A DNA stretch of 38,551 nucleotides from an uncultured Gemmatimonadota bacterium (GTDB lineage Bacteria > Gemmatimonadota > Gemmatimonadetes > Gemmatimonadales > Gemmatimonadaceae), in assembly GCA_903900795.1 (NCBI GenBank), contig CAIUOO010000025.1, forward strand, positions 1-38,551, in the 5' to 3' direction. Shown piece after piece: positions 23,491 through 31,086 of the stretch (positions are counted from its first letter, which is position 1; every line of letters begins with the position of its first letter). A model generated the notes under the pieces. It was not told the origin of the DNA. It searched no databases and saw only the letters and a list, made by a program, of their open reading frames with translations. A program made the translations under genes and the position numbers.

Positions 23491-23604
23491 CCTCCGCCGC
23501 GGCCAATCGTCCCATCTGTGAGAAGATCAGCGGCCTGCTTTGCGCTTCGTTTGTCGGAAGGGGTGTCAATACCGTTCGCTCTGCGTTATCGTAGCGCGGT
23601 GACC

Positions 23605-24165
23605 ATGACGGAAGAAGAACCCACTCCCGCAGACGTCGATTCGGACCAGGACGTCATCTCCCGCATTCTGTCGGGAGAACGCGATGCCTTCGCGATGCTG
23701 ATCGGCCGATACAGTGATCCGCTGTATCGGCATGCTTTGGGTATGACGGGAAGTCCCGACGTAGCCGAAGACATTCTTCAGACATCCTTCATCAAGGCCT
23801 ATCACCATCTCGGTGAAGTCCGTGGTCGATTCGATGCCTGGCTTTTTCGGATTGTTGCGAACGGGTGCAAGGACTGGCTGAAGAACATTCGGCGCACGCA
23901 TCTCAGCTACGACGAAGACGACCAGCCCTCCACCTACGCGAGTCCCGATGAGGACCTCGACCGCACGGAACTGCGGCAGGACCTCGACGCCGCCCTCGCG
24001 CAGTTGGCCCCGTCACTTCGGGAGGCCTTCATCATGAAACATGTGGAAGGACGCTCCTACGAAGAGATGGCGGATCTTTTGGGTTCAACCGTGGGAGCAC
24101 TGAAGATGCGCGTGCATCGGGCGCGAGAAGCCCTTCAGACGCTGCTCGAGGAGAAATACGACTGA
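23605..24165 (+). CDS. ECF-type RNA polymerase sigma factor
   Basis: A 186-residue sigma-70 family factor with only regions 2 and 4, as in the extracytoplasmic-function group (RpoE-like). Region 2 includes ILSGERDAFAMLIGRYSDP, AEDILQTSFIKAYHHL and FDAWLFRIVANGCKDWLK. Region 4 is AQLAPSLREAFIMKHVEG then SYEEMADLLGSTVGALKMRV and HRAREALQ, the -35-binding helix-turn-helix. An acidic linker joins them. Start ATG 23605 (MTEEEP) is chosen; GTG 23599, two codons earlier, sits 6 bases after TATCGT and could be a leaderless start. The stop overlaps the next start by one base (TGATG), so its probable anti-sigma factor is translationally coupled. Confidence 0.92.
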   Translation: MTEEEPTPADVDSDQDVISRILSGERDAFAMLIGRYSDPLYRHALGMTGSPDVAEDILQTSFIKAYHHLGEVRGRFDAWLFRIVANGCKDWLKNIRRTHLSYDEDDQPSTYASPDEDLDRTELRQDLDAALAQLAPSLREAFIMKHVEGRSYEEMADLLGSTVGALKMRVHRAREALQTLLEEKYD

Positions 24166-24614
24166 TGCTCGACCGACACGAAGCGCACGACGACCGGAGT
24201 CTCGGTCAAGATTTGCCGAAACGCGACGCTGCGCCGGTTTCTGATCGTCCGGTGGCAGATCGCGAAGTGCCGCTTCCCGGTATGGCAGCGGCGGGTCAAC
24301 CAGCGATGGTGATCCACCAGTGGCTCGACGGCGAGACCAGCGAAGTCGACGCGCGCCGCGCCGATGCCAAGCAGGTTGATCTCTGGAAGATGATTTCGAC
24401 GGAAACGCAACAGCGTCGTCGCATGACCACGCCGGCGTACCTTGCCGCCAACATCATGGCCGCCATTCCTGAAGCGCGTACGGAAATCAGCACCGCGACC
24501 GCGACGTCGACCGCCACGATGGTCGAGTCCCGGTCCGCGCTGCCCATGACGATGGTCCTGATGCTCGGCGCGGGTGTGTTCGCAATCGGCATCGTTATTG
24601 GCAAGATGCTGTAA
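24165..24614 (+). CDS. Probable anti-sigma factor, single membrane helix, no zinc motif
   Basis: A 149-residue protein with a soluble N-terminal part and one C-terminal membrane segment (about 125-149, LPMTMVLMLGAGVFAIGIVIG) that ends almost at the last residue. The stretch IHQWLDGETSEVDARRAD (50-67) resembles the start of anti-sigma domains (xxxLDGELsxxE), but the HxxxCxxC zinc signature of ZAS anti-sigma factors is absent; there are no cysteines. Position and one-base overlap with the ECF sigma gene support the role; the sequence alone would not. The membrane anchor is so near the C-terminus that almost nothing would reach the periplasm, so it would sense an inner-membrane or cytosolic signal. 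Confidence 0.7.
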   Translation: MLDRHEAHDDRSLGQDLPKRDAAPVSDRPVADREVPLPGMAAAGQPAMVIHQWLDGETSEVDARRADAKQVDLWKMISTETQQRRRMTTPAYLAANIMAAIPEARTEISTATATSTATMVESRSALPMTMVLMLGAGVFAIGIVIGKML

Positions 24615-24635
24615 GCTCGGTGCGCTGCCTCTAAA

Positions 24636-24657
24636 CTGCTAACTCCCTAGTTAGCAG
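24636..24657. repeat. Perfect 9-bp hairpin CTGCTAACT-CCCT-AGTTAGCAG
   Basis: Arms 24636-24644 and 24649-24657 pair perfectly around a CCCT loop, 22 bases after the sigma-operon stop. It precedes the larger terminator. Its ACTCCCTAGT core matches the ACTAGGGAGT words further downstream, suggesting one family of palindromic elements. Confidence 0.7.
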
Positions 24658-24670
24658 GGTGGAGGGTATC

Positions 24671-24726
24671 AGGGGGCAGGACGCAGGCCGCTCGACGCGG
24701 TTCACTGCTTCCTGCCCCCTTTTGTT
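24671..24726 (+). terminator. Intrinsic terminator of the sigma/anti-sigma operon
   Basis: An 11-base stem (AGGGGGCAGGA 24671-24681 with TCCTGCCCCCT 24710-24720) encloses a 28-base loop that can fold further (GCAGGCCGC/GCGGTTCACTGC). It is followed by TTTGTT, so the T-run CTTTTGTT favours plus-strand termination. The convergent lpd gene ends at 24794. Confidence 0.75.
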
Positions 24727-24739
24727 CAGCTCCTCCCTG

Positions 24740-24789
24740 CTCACTAGGGAGTGTGCCGTTCGCGGCTCACTTGGGAGTGTGCCGTTCGC
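24740..24789. repeat. Two 24-bp direct repeats next to the lpd stop
   Basis: CTCACTAGGGAGTGTGCCGT plus TCGC (24740-24763) recurs at 24766-24789 with a single change (A to T at the sixth base). The two are separated by GG, giving a 26-base period. The first copy also forms a small hairpin with CTCCCT just before it (24733-24738/24746-24751). The second copy ends 4 bases before the lpd stop codon. Confidence 0.8.
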
Positions 24790-24793
24790 CATC

Positions 24794-26206
24794 CTACATG
24801 TGTATCGCCCGCCCCAACGCACTCAGCGCCGCTTCCTTTACCGTCTCACTCAGCGTCGGATGCGAGTGAACCGTAATGCCGATGTCTTCGGCGCTACCGC
24901 GGTATTCCATGGCCAGCACCACTTCGCTCAGTAGGTCGGCGACGTTCGGGCCGATCATGTGGCAGCCCAGAATCTCGTCGGTGTCTTGATCGACGACGAA
25001 CTTCACGAAGCCCTGCGTCTCGCCCATGGTGCGCGCCTTCCCATTCGCGCTGAACGGAAACTTGCCCACGCGATACGCGCGGCCGCTGGCCTTCACTTCC
25101 TGCTCGGTGAGTCCCACCGTGGCCAATTCCGGCCACGTGTACACGATGCCCGGGATCGTGCGGTGGTGCATGTGCACCGGCTTGCCGGCGATCACTTCGG
25201 CGGCGATCACGCCTTCTTCTTCGGCCTTGTGCGCGAGCAACTTGCCACCGCACACGTCGCCGATCGCGTACACGCCCGGCAGGTTGGTCTTTTGCTGATC
25301 GTCCACCAGAATCTCGCCACGCGTGCCCATCGCGAGACCGAGCGCCGCCGGGTCGATGCCGCCGATGGCCGACTTGCGGCCCACCGACACCAGCACGTAG
25401 TCGGCGTCGAGGTGTGACGCCACGCCGTCCTTCTCCACGTGCACCCGCACGCCGTCGCTGTGCACCTCGGCGCCGGTCACCTTGGTGCCCGTGTGGATCT
25501 CGAGCCCCTGCTTGCGGAAGATCTTGTCGGCTTCCTTGACCAGATCATCATCGTTGCCGGTGAGAATCGTAGGCAGGAACTCGACGACCGTGACTTTGGC
25601 ACCCAAGCGGCGCCACACCGAGCCGAGTTCGAGGCCGATTACGCCGCCGCCCACGACCACCAGATGCTTGGGCACTTCCGGAATCGACAGCGCGCCCACG
25701 TTCGACAGTACACGCTTTTCGTCGAACTTCAGGAACGGCAACTGCACCGGCACGGAGCCCGTGGCGATGATCACCGATTTGCCCTGCCAGTGCGAGATCG
25801 TGCCGTCGGCCGCTTTCACTTCGACCACGTTGCCGGGCTGCAGCGTGCCGTAGCCCTTGGCCCACGTGATCTTGTTCTTCTTGAAGAGGAACTCGACGCC
25901 CTTGGTGTTCTGGGTCACGACGTCGGTTTTGCGGGCCATCATCGTGGGCAGGTCGATCGACGCGCCGTCAACCCTGATGCCGTGCTCGGCCGCATGCAGG
26001 CGCAGCCATTCGTAGTGTTCGGAGCTCTGGAGCAGCGCCTTCGACGGGATGCACCCGACGTTGACGCACGTGCCACCCAGCGTCTTGTCGAATTCGACGC
26101 AGGTAACGGAGAGGCCGAGTTGTGCCGCACGAATCGAGGCGACATAGCCGCCTGGGCCGCCGCCGAGCACCACGACGTCGGCAGATTGGAGAGTCGGGGA
26201 GGTCAT
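24794..26206 (-). CDS. lpdA: Dihydrolipoyl dehydrogenase (E3)
   Basis: A 470-residue FAD disulfide oxidoreductase that reoxidises dihydrolipoamide of 2-oxoacid dehydrogenase complexes using NAD+. FAD motif VVLGGGPGGYVASIRAAQLG (12-31), redox pair in GGTCVNVGCIPSK (Cys47/Cys52), NAD-binding VVGGGVIGLELGSVWRRLG, second FAD site VYAIGDVCGGKLLAHKAEEE and the catalytic HPTLSE (His449-Glu454) are all intact. ATG 26206 is preferred to an extension reaching 26344, which would add an Arg-rich leader with no E3 similarity. A TATCTT word ends 5 bases before this ATG, suggesting its own leaderless promoter. It follows the E2 gene on the same strand, with a long palindrome between. Confidence 0.96.
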   Translation of the reverse strand: MTSPTLQSADVVVLGGGPGGYVASIRAAQLGLSVTCVEFDKTLGGTCVNVGCIPSKALLQSSEHYEWLRLHAAEHGIRVDGASIDLPTMMARKTDVVTQNTKGVEFLFKKNKITWAKGYGTLQPGNVVEVKAADGTISHWQGKSVIIATGSVPVQLPFLKFDEKRVLSNVGALSIPEVPKHLVVVGGGVIGLELGSVWRRLGAKVTVVEFLPTILTGNDDDLVKEADKIFRKQGLEIHTGTKVTGAEVHSDGVRVHVEKDGVASHLDADYVLVSVGRKSAIGGIDPAALGLAMGTRGEILVDDQQKTNLPGVYAIGDVCGGKLLAHKAEEEGVIAAEVIAGKPVHMHHRTIPGIVYTWPELATVGLTEQEVKASGRAYRVGKFPFSANGKARTMGETQGFVKFVVDQDTDEILGCHMIGPNVADLLSEVVLAMEYRGSAEDIGITVHSHPTLSETVKEAALSALGRAIHM

Positions 26207-26498
26207 ATCGCAAGATAACGCGGCGTTCGGTCGCGGTGTTACCTCCTCCTTGCCCGCGCGTCTTCCCAACAGAACGGCGCGCGGTTCGCGTCGCTGATCA
26301 CTGAATTGACGCACACTCGCTGGCCGCGACTCCAATCCTCGCATTGAAACGCGTGCTGGTGAACCCCGACGTCCCGGCGGAAACGCTCGGGGCGTCGTGG
26401 TGCTTCCATGACTGCGAAGTAGGGAGTACGGAGTAGGGGGTAGGGAGTCAGCTGACTCTCTACCCCCTACTCCATACTCCCTACCCCTTACTTCGCTT
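26207..26498. other. 292-bp gap between E2 and lpd genes
   Basis: No gene is seen. The half nearest E2 is filled by a long palindrome (26414-26496). The other half contains an isolated AAGGAGGAGGTAAC word on the minus strand (about 26254-26241) that looks like a ribosome site but has no start codon at usable distance. Nearest to lpd is TATCTT (26217-26212), a possible -10 box without a good -35 partner. Confidence 0.5.
26414..26496. repeat. Long imperfect palindrome directly after the E2 stop
   Basis: The left arm (26414-26451) and right arm (26452-26496) are near-perfect inverted copies meeting at AGTCAGCTGACT (26446-26457). The right arm has about 7 extra bases. The arms are built from GGGAGTA/GTAGGGG words and end in GCGAAGT/ACTTCGC. 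The right end lies 2 bases from the TAA of the E2 gene, so the transcript would fold into a very stable hairpin at that point. There is no U-tract, so it is more like a REP-type or mRNA-stabilising element than an intrinsic terminator. Confidence 0.85.
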
Positions 26499-27692
26499 TT
26501 AGAGCAGCATCGCGGCCGGGTCTTCCATGAGCTCCTTGAAGCGCACGAGGAAGAGTACCGCCTGCTGACCGTCGATCATCCGGTGATCGTACGAGAGCGC
26601 GACGTACATCATGGGGCGGATCTCGACCTTCCCGTTGATCGCGACCGGACGGTCCTGTGTCTTGTGCAGACCAAGGATGCCGACCTGCGGGTAGTTGATG
26701 ATCGGCGTCGAGAGCAACGAGCCGAACACGCCGCCGTTGGTGATCGTGAACGAGCCGCCGGTGAGGTCGTCCATCGACAGCTTGCCGTCGCGCGCGCGCT
26801 TGGCCAAGGCCCCGATATCCTTGCCGATTTGCACGATGCTCTTCGTGTCGGCGTCCTTCACGTTCGGCACCACCAGACCGGCGTCGCTGGCCACCGCGAT
26901 ACCCATGTTCACGTAGTGCTTGTACACGATCGTGTCGCCGTCGATCTGCGCATTCACCGCCGGATAGGCGTCCAGCGCGAGACAGGCCGCCTTTACGAAG
27001 AACGGCATGTACGACAGCTTGACGCCCTGCTCCTTCTCGACGCGATCCTTGAGACGCTCACGCAAGGCCGTGATGGCCGTCATGTCGATCTCGTTGAACG
27101 TCGTCAGGTGGGCCGTCTGATGCTGTGAGAGCAACAGGTTCTCGGCGATCCGCTTGCGACGCGTCGTCATCTTCTCGCGCGTTTCGCGCGTACTCGACGG
27201 CACCACGACGGTGGCAGGAATAGCCGGCGCGCCGCCCGGAGCAGCCTTCGCCGGCGCCGCGATGGCGGCCACCACGTCGGGCTTGGAGACCACGCCCCCG
27301 CGACCGGTGCCCGTCACGTCGGACGGGGTGATTCCGGCTTCCGTCGCGAGGCGTGCGGCCGCCGGAGACACCTTCACGTCGGCAGCCACGGCCGCGATCG
27401 GTGCTGCCACTGGCGCTGCCACTGGGGCTGACGCGGCCGGCGCGTCCGGCGCGGCTGCACCCGCCGAGAGTTCACCCAGTTCGTCGCCGACGTTCACGAC
27501 ATCGCCTTCGCCTTTATGCCGCTTCGTGAGCACACCGGCCTCGAGGGCCGGCACCTCGACGGTGATCTTATCGGTCTCGAGCTCAACGAGCGTATCGCCG
27601 GCGGCGACGCGGTCGCCTTCGTTCTTGAGCCAGCGGGAGATGGTCGCCTCGACGATGGATTCGCCGAGCGGTGGAACCTTGATGGACGACAT
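26499..27692 (-). CDS. sucB: Dihydrolipoamide succinyltransferase (E2 of 2-oxoglutarate dehydrogenase)
   Basis: A 397-residue acyltransferase that carries the succinyl group from E1 to CoA. Lipoyl domain 1-77 has [16 protein letters not shown] (6-21) and the lipoylated Lys42 in [11 protein letters not shown]. An Ala/Pro linker, then the E3-binding domain [20 protein letters not shown] plus [13 protein letters not shown]. The catalytic domain ends with [13 protein letters not shown] (His370, Asp374). [12 protein letters not shown] and ETDKITVEV are typical of the succinyl (SucB/OdhB) type rather than the pyruvate type. The ATG at 27692 begins the lipoyl domain; the frame extends upstream into unrelated sequence overlapping the divergent gene. 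E1 (sucA) is not adjacent; lpd follows. Confidence 0.93.
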   Translation of the reverse strand: MSSIKVPPLGESIVEATISRWLKNEGDRVAAGDTLVELETDKITVEVPALEAGVLTKRHKGEGDVVNVGDELGELSAGAAAPDAPAASAPVAAPVAAPIAAVAADVKVSPAAARLATEAGITPSDVTGTGRGGVVSKPDVVAAIAAPAKAAPGGAPAIPATVVVPSSTRETREKMTTRRKRIAENLLLSQHQTAHLTTFNEIDMTAITALRERLKDRVEKEQGVKLSYMPFFVKAACLALDAYPAVNAQIDGDTIVYKHYVNMGIAVASDAGLVVPNVKDADTKSIVQIGKDIGALAKRARDGKLSMDDLTGGSFTITNGGVFGSLLSTPIINYPQVGILGLHKTQDRPVAINGKVEIRPMMYVALSYDHRMIDGQQAVLFLVRFKELMEDPAAMLL

Positions 27693-27738
27693 GTGGTGTG
27701 ACGGTCGTGTAGTGAACAGTCGGGGGGCGTATGTCTTG

Positions 27739-27744
27739 AATATA
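27739..27744 (-). promoter_or_regulatory. Possible -10 box for the E2 gene
   Basis: TATATT on the minus strand lies 46 bases upstream of the E2 ATG, in the 153-bp gap shared with the divergent dehydrogenase. It matches the -10 consensus at 5 of 6 positions. No recognisable -35 hexamer is found 16-18 bases away, so the call rests on the -10 alone. Confidence 0.3.
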
Positions 27745-27845
27745 GACTTCGGATGGCTCTGGTAGGGGGTGTCGTCGCTGCACTCCCGTTTGCGGCCGGA
27801 GCAGGGGAGATTCCACATGTCCGTCCACCCTTTTCCCAACCCACC

Positions 27846-28892
27846 ATGACCATGCGTGCCCTGACGATCGATGCCCATGGGGGCCTGGATCAGCTTCGTG
27901 TCCGCGACGACATGCCGTTGCCGGCGCTCGCGGGCCCCGGGAGCGTGCGCGTGCGGATCAAGGCGGCGGCGATCAATCGTCTCGACCTCTGGGTCCTCGG
28001 CGGCATTCCCGGGGTCAAAATCCAGCCGGGCTGGGTGTTGGGCTCCGACGGCGCGGGCATCATCGACGCCGTCGGTGATGCGGTGCAGGGCCTCGCACCC
28101 GGGGATCACGTGATCCTCAATCCCGGCCTGGTGGACCGGACCTGCCGTTGCGAATACTGCCGCGATGATGATCAACCGCTCTGTCTCACGTATGGCATCA
28201 TGGGCGAGCACCGCCACGGCACCATCGCCGACTATGTCGTCGTGCCGGCCGACAACGTGCGCGTCATTCCCGCCAGCATCCCATTCGAGGTGGCGGCGGC
28301 GTTCCCGCTCGCCACGCTCACGGCGTGGCGGATGATCGTGACCCGCGCCAAGGTGCGGCCAAGTGATCACGTCTTGATCTGGGGCATCGGCGGCGGCGTG
28401 GCGCTGGCCGCGCTGCAGATCGTGAAGCGCCTCGGTGCGACGGCGTGGGTGACCTCGGGGAGTCCCGAGAAGCTGGCCCGGGCGCAGGCCCTCGGCGCCG
28501 ATCACCTCCTCGACCACCGACAGCCCGATGTCGGGCGTGACGTGCGCGCACGGACCTCCAAGCGCGGCGTGGACGTGGTGATCGACTCCGTCGGCGAAGC
28601 CACCTTTTCGCAGTCCTTGGTGGCGCTTGGCAAGCGGGGGCGCCTCGTGACCTGCGGCGGCACCAGCGGACCGTTCGTGCAGCTCGACGTGCGTCGGATG
28701 TTCTGGAATCAGTGGACGCTGATGGGATCGACCATGGGGAATGACGCCGAGTTCGATGCGATAACGGCGCTCTTCCGGGACGGAGACCTGATGCCGCCGG
28801 TGGACTCGGTGTGGTCGATCGAGGAGTCCGCCCGAGCCTTCGAGCGGCTCTCATCGGGCGAGCAATTCGGCAAAGTCGTCGTCCGCCTGTGA
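27846..28892 (+). CDS. Medium-chain dehydrogenase/reductase (quinone-oxidoreductase-like)
   Basis: A 348-residue NAD(P)H-dependent oxidoreductase of the alcohol-dehydrogenase superfamily. The N-terminal GroES-like domain contains [15 protein letters not shown] and [16 protein letters not shown] structural zinc lobe is present (Cys100, 102, 105 and 113 in [15 protein letters not shown]). The Rossmann domain has [20 protein letters not shown]. The usual catalytic-zinc residues (Cys near 43 and His in GHEGAG) are replaced by Asn/Arg and Ser, so it should not use a catalytic zinc, as in quinone oxidoreductases. ATG 27846 is preferred to an upstream in-frame codon. Its stop overlaps the GTG of the small zinc-ribbon gene. 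Substrate unknown. Confidence 0.87.
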   Translation: MTMRALTIDAHGGLDQLRVRDDMPLPALAGPGSVRVRIKAAAINRLDLWVLGGIPGVKIQPGWVLGSDGAGIIDAVGDAVQGLAPGDHVILNPGLVDRTCRCEYCRDDDQPLCLTYGIMGEHRHGTIADYVVVPADNVRVIPASIPFEVAAAFPLATLTAWRMIVTRAKVRPSDHVLIWGIGGGVALAALQIVKRLGATAWVTSGSPEKLARAQALGADHLLDHRQPDVGRDVRARTSKRGVDVVIDSVGEATFSQSLVALGKRGRLVTCGGTSGPFVQLDVRRMFWNQWTLMGSTMGNDAEFDAITALFRDGDLMPPVDSVWSIEESARAFERLSSGEQFGKVVVRL

Positions 28893-29113
28893 CCGAGGCG
28901 GCGCGCTTCACCTCGGCCGAGGAACGGGCCATGCGCGAGACCGTGCGACGCGGGGAGATCCCGCTCTGCCCCCGCTGCTCCGTGCTCATGACCCAGCGGG
29001 CCATCGGCGGCGGGTCGTTCGGATTGGGCTACCACCGGCAGCGGGAATGGCTCTTGTGCCCACAGTGTCGCCGCAGCGTGATCTTTGATGTGAAGCGGGG
29101 AACGCGCCTCTGA
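28889..29113 (+). CDS. Small zinc-ribbon protein
   Basis: A 74-residue protein with one zinc ribbon: CPRCSVLM and, 28 residues later, CPQCRRSVIF. The first 25 residues are charged and helical. The GTG start at 28889 overlaps the TGA of the dehydrogenase gene (GTGA), so translation is coupled. A longer frame starting at 28811 would lie inside that gene. Single ribbons like this are found in many small nucleic-acid- or protein-binding factors; no specific role can be given. Confidence 0.72.
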   Translation: MTEAARFTSAEERAMRETVRRGEIPLCPRCSVLMTQRAIGGGSFGLGYHRQREWLLCPQCRRSVIFDVKRGTRL

Positions 29114-29208
29114 TTCGGGGCCGCGCCGCGGGCCGCGCTGTGGGCTTCCCTCCGTCGTGACGGGTGTTTCGCTAGTTTTCAGCAGGTCCGCAGGAACCCC
29201 CTCTCAAA

Positions 29209-30087
29209 ATGACTTTGTTTCAGCAACCGTTTCCCGACTCTCTGGCGCTCGCGGCCGCTGCGACGCAGACAGATTCAGGTCAGACCGCACTTATGTCGAC
29301 GTTCACGGAACGTCTCGAGCAGAGCTTCGCGCTGCTCGGGGAATTCGTCCCCGCGCTGTTCGGTGCGCTCGTGATCCTCTTTGCCGGCTATCTGGTGGCG
29401 AAGGTGATCGAGAAGGGCACCGCCCGATTGCTGCGCCGCATGCATTTCAATCAGCTGCTCGAGCGTGGCGGTGTGATGCACGCCGTGGAGCGTTCGGGTT
29501 CGCATTTGAATCCCGCGAAGGTCATCGCCAATCTCCTGTTCTGGTGCGTGATGTTCGCCGTGCTGCTCGTGGCGGCGAATGCGATCGGTCTGGAATCGCT
29601 CGCCAGTGTGTTTTCCGAACTGGTGAGCTACATCCCGAGCGTGATCGCGGCGATCGTGATCATCATTCTCGGCATCGTGCTCGGCGGATTCGTCGGCGGC
29701 CTGATCATGGCGTCGGCGGGCGGAATGCACGGCGGTCCGTGGCTGGCGCGGACGGGTCGCGCCGGCGTGATCGTGCTCGCGGTGTTCATGGCGTTGCAGG
29801 AGCTGGGGATTGCCACCGACATCGTGACGACGGCCTTCGCCATTTTGTTCGGTGCGGTGGCGCTGGCGTTGTCGCTGTCGTTTGGTCTCGGCAATCGCGA
29901 ACTCGCCGGCGAAATCACGCGTGAGTGGTATCAGCGGTACCAGGCCGAGCGTCGCGCCATCGACGCCGAGGCGGCGGCCGATGAAGCGGAAGAGCTGGCC
30001 GAAGAGACCTCGGCAGACGAAACCGCCGAGATGCCGGAGTCGCCCGTCCCGCGGACGGCGCGGCCGCTCGACGCGAGCGCGCCGTAG
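29209..30087 (+). CDS. MscS-type transmembrane-helix protein without channel beta domain
   Basis: A 292-residue membrane protein with four to five helices: about 45-65 (FVPALFGALVILFAGYLVAK), 105-128, 138-165 (VIAAIVIIILGIVLGGFVGG), 182-200 and 207-225. The repeated pattern with a charged loop (KVIEKGTARLLRRMHF) resembles the conserved TM-helix repeats found next to mechanosensitive MscS domains, but the MscS beta domain is missing. An acidic, Ala/Glu-rich tail (after 250) is likely disordered. ATG 29209 is used; ATG 29293 (MSTFTERLE) would remove a poorly conserved 28-residue start. Its TAG overlaps the next gene's GTG by one base, implying coupling. Confidence 0.8.
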   Translation: MTLFQQPFPDSLALAAAATQTDSGQTALMSTFTERLEQSFALLGEFVPALFGALVILFAGYLVAKVIEKGTARLLRRMHFNQLLERGGVMHAVERSGSHLNPAKVIANLLFWCVMFAVLLVAANAIGLESLASVFSELVSYIPSVIAAIVIIILGIVLGGFVGGLIMASAGGMHGGPWLARTGRAGVIVLAVFMALQELGIATDIVTTAFAILFGAVALALSLSFGLGNRELAGEITREWYQRYQAERRAIDAEAAADEAEELAEETSADETAEMPESPVPRTARPLDASAP

Positions 30088-30950
30088 TGACCGTGCGCGT
30101 GCGGCGTGCGCCGGTTCGGCTCTTGGTTGGAATGCTGTGGACACCGCTGGCAGGGGTGGGCGCGCAGGCGAAGGTGCCGCGGACCGCAGTGCCCGACCGC
30201 GATACCGTCGCCACGGCGCTGCTGGCCGCCGAAACACGCGAGTACGCACAGCGCCTGACCACCTTGCGTCGCGAGTACCTCGCCCGTGCTTCTTGGGCCG
30301 ATCTCGGCGACCGGTGCAATCCCGGCGCGCTGCGGGTGTTCACGAAGGACACGACTCCGGCTTTGCAGACGGCGTTACAGGCGCTGGTTGAGCGGATGGA
30401 GCAGACGATCCTGCTGCAGGGCGCCGGCCGGTCGTTGGCGACATCGGAGGCGCGGGCCCTGCTTCGTGTCGTGATTGGCTGGGAAGCCGGTATCGACCGG
30501 CCGCGGTGGGACGAGGACGGGGCGGGGGTGCATCGCGCGGTGGCCACCGGGCTCACGGGTGATGTACCGGACCCCACCAGCCCCGGCTGCCTGCCGTCGC
30601 CGATCATGGGCGACACCGTCACCGTCGTGGTGCCCGGCTTCACCGAGATGGAGTTCCCGAACGCGGCGCGGCCGCGGGTCAAGGCGTACTTTGGGCGAGA
30701 CGGACAGCAGCGTGCGCGTGATGAGTTTTTCGCCGCGGTCGGCGCCACGAATCCGAGCGCCGACCTGTCCTCCATCGTGGTCGCGCCGATGGTGATCTGG
30801 CAGGACTACGCGGTGGTCGGGGTGAACCGTCCCCGGGAGCGCGCCGGCGTTGCGGTCGGCTCGGGGAGCAATGGCGGGGCGGCGTATCTGCTGCGCCGTG
30901 TCGGCGGCGAGTGGCGGCTGCTCTCGATTGTGCGCAGCTGGGGCTTCTGA
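30087..30950 (+). CDS. Secreted or anchored protein, unknown function
   Basis: A 287-residue protein starting at GTG 30087, one base overlapping the previous stop. The N-terminus (RRAPVRLLVGMLWTPLAGVGAQA) is a signal-peptide-like segment with a possible cleavage after AQA. The remainder is a mixed alpha/beta domain with no family I recognise; the C-terminus (GGAAYLLRRVGGEWRLLSIV) looks like the last strands of an NTF2-like or similar small beta domain, which is only a guess. Coupling to the membrane protein suggests a shared envelope role. Confidence 0.7.
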   Translation: MTVRVRRAPVRLLVGMLWTPLAGVGAQAKVPRTAVPDRDTVATALLAAETREYAQRLTTLRREYLARASWADLGDRCNPGALRVFTKDTTPALQTALQALVERMEQTILLQGAGRSLATSEARALLRVVIGWEAGIDRPRWDEDGAGVHRAVATGLTGDVPDPTSPGCLPSPIMGDTVTVVVPGFTEMEFPNAARPRVKAYFGRDGQQRARDEFFAAVGATNPSADLSSIVVAPMVIWQDYAVVGVNRPRERAGVAVGSGSNGGAAYLLRRVGGEWRLLSIVRSWGF

Positions 30951-31006
30951 TGCGCAGTGTGTTTCTAAGTCGTTGAAATGCAGTAGGTTACGGCTGGCTC
31001 GCCGCG

Positions 31007-31035
31007 TTGTTTTTACACCTCGGGTCGTGTACATT
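31007..31035 (+). promoter_or_regulatory. Candidate housekeeping promoter of gyrA
   Basis: TTGTTT (31007-31012) and TACATT (31030-31035) are separated by 17 bases, each matching 4 or more of 6 consensus positions. Transcription would begin near 31042, giving a leader of about 45 nt before the gyrA ATG at 31087. The region is AT-rich relative to the flanking genes, as expected of a promoter. Confidence 0.55.
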
Positions 31036-31086
31036 TAACGGCTGTCGATCAAAGTCTAGGAAAACGTTTCTCCTGCCCGACGTCAC

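Noticed and set aside
26238-26256. Strong Shine-Dalgarno-like AAGGAGGAGGTAAC on the minus strand before lpd
   Set aside because: No ATG, GTG or TTG lies 4-12 bases downstream, and the lpd ATG is more than 30 bases away.
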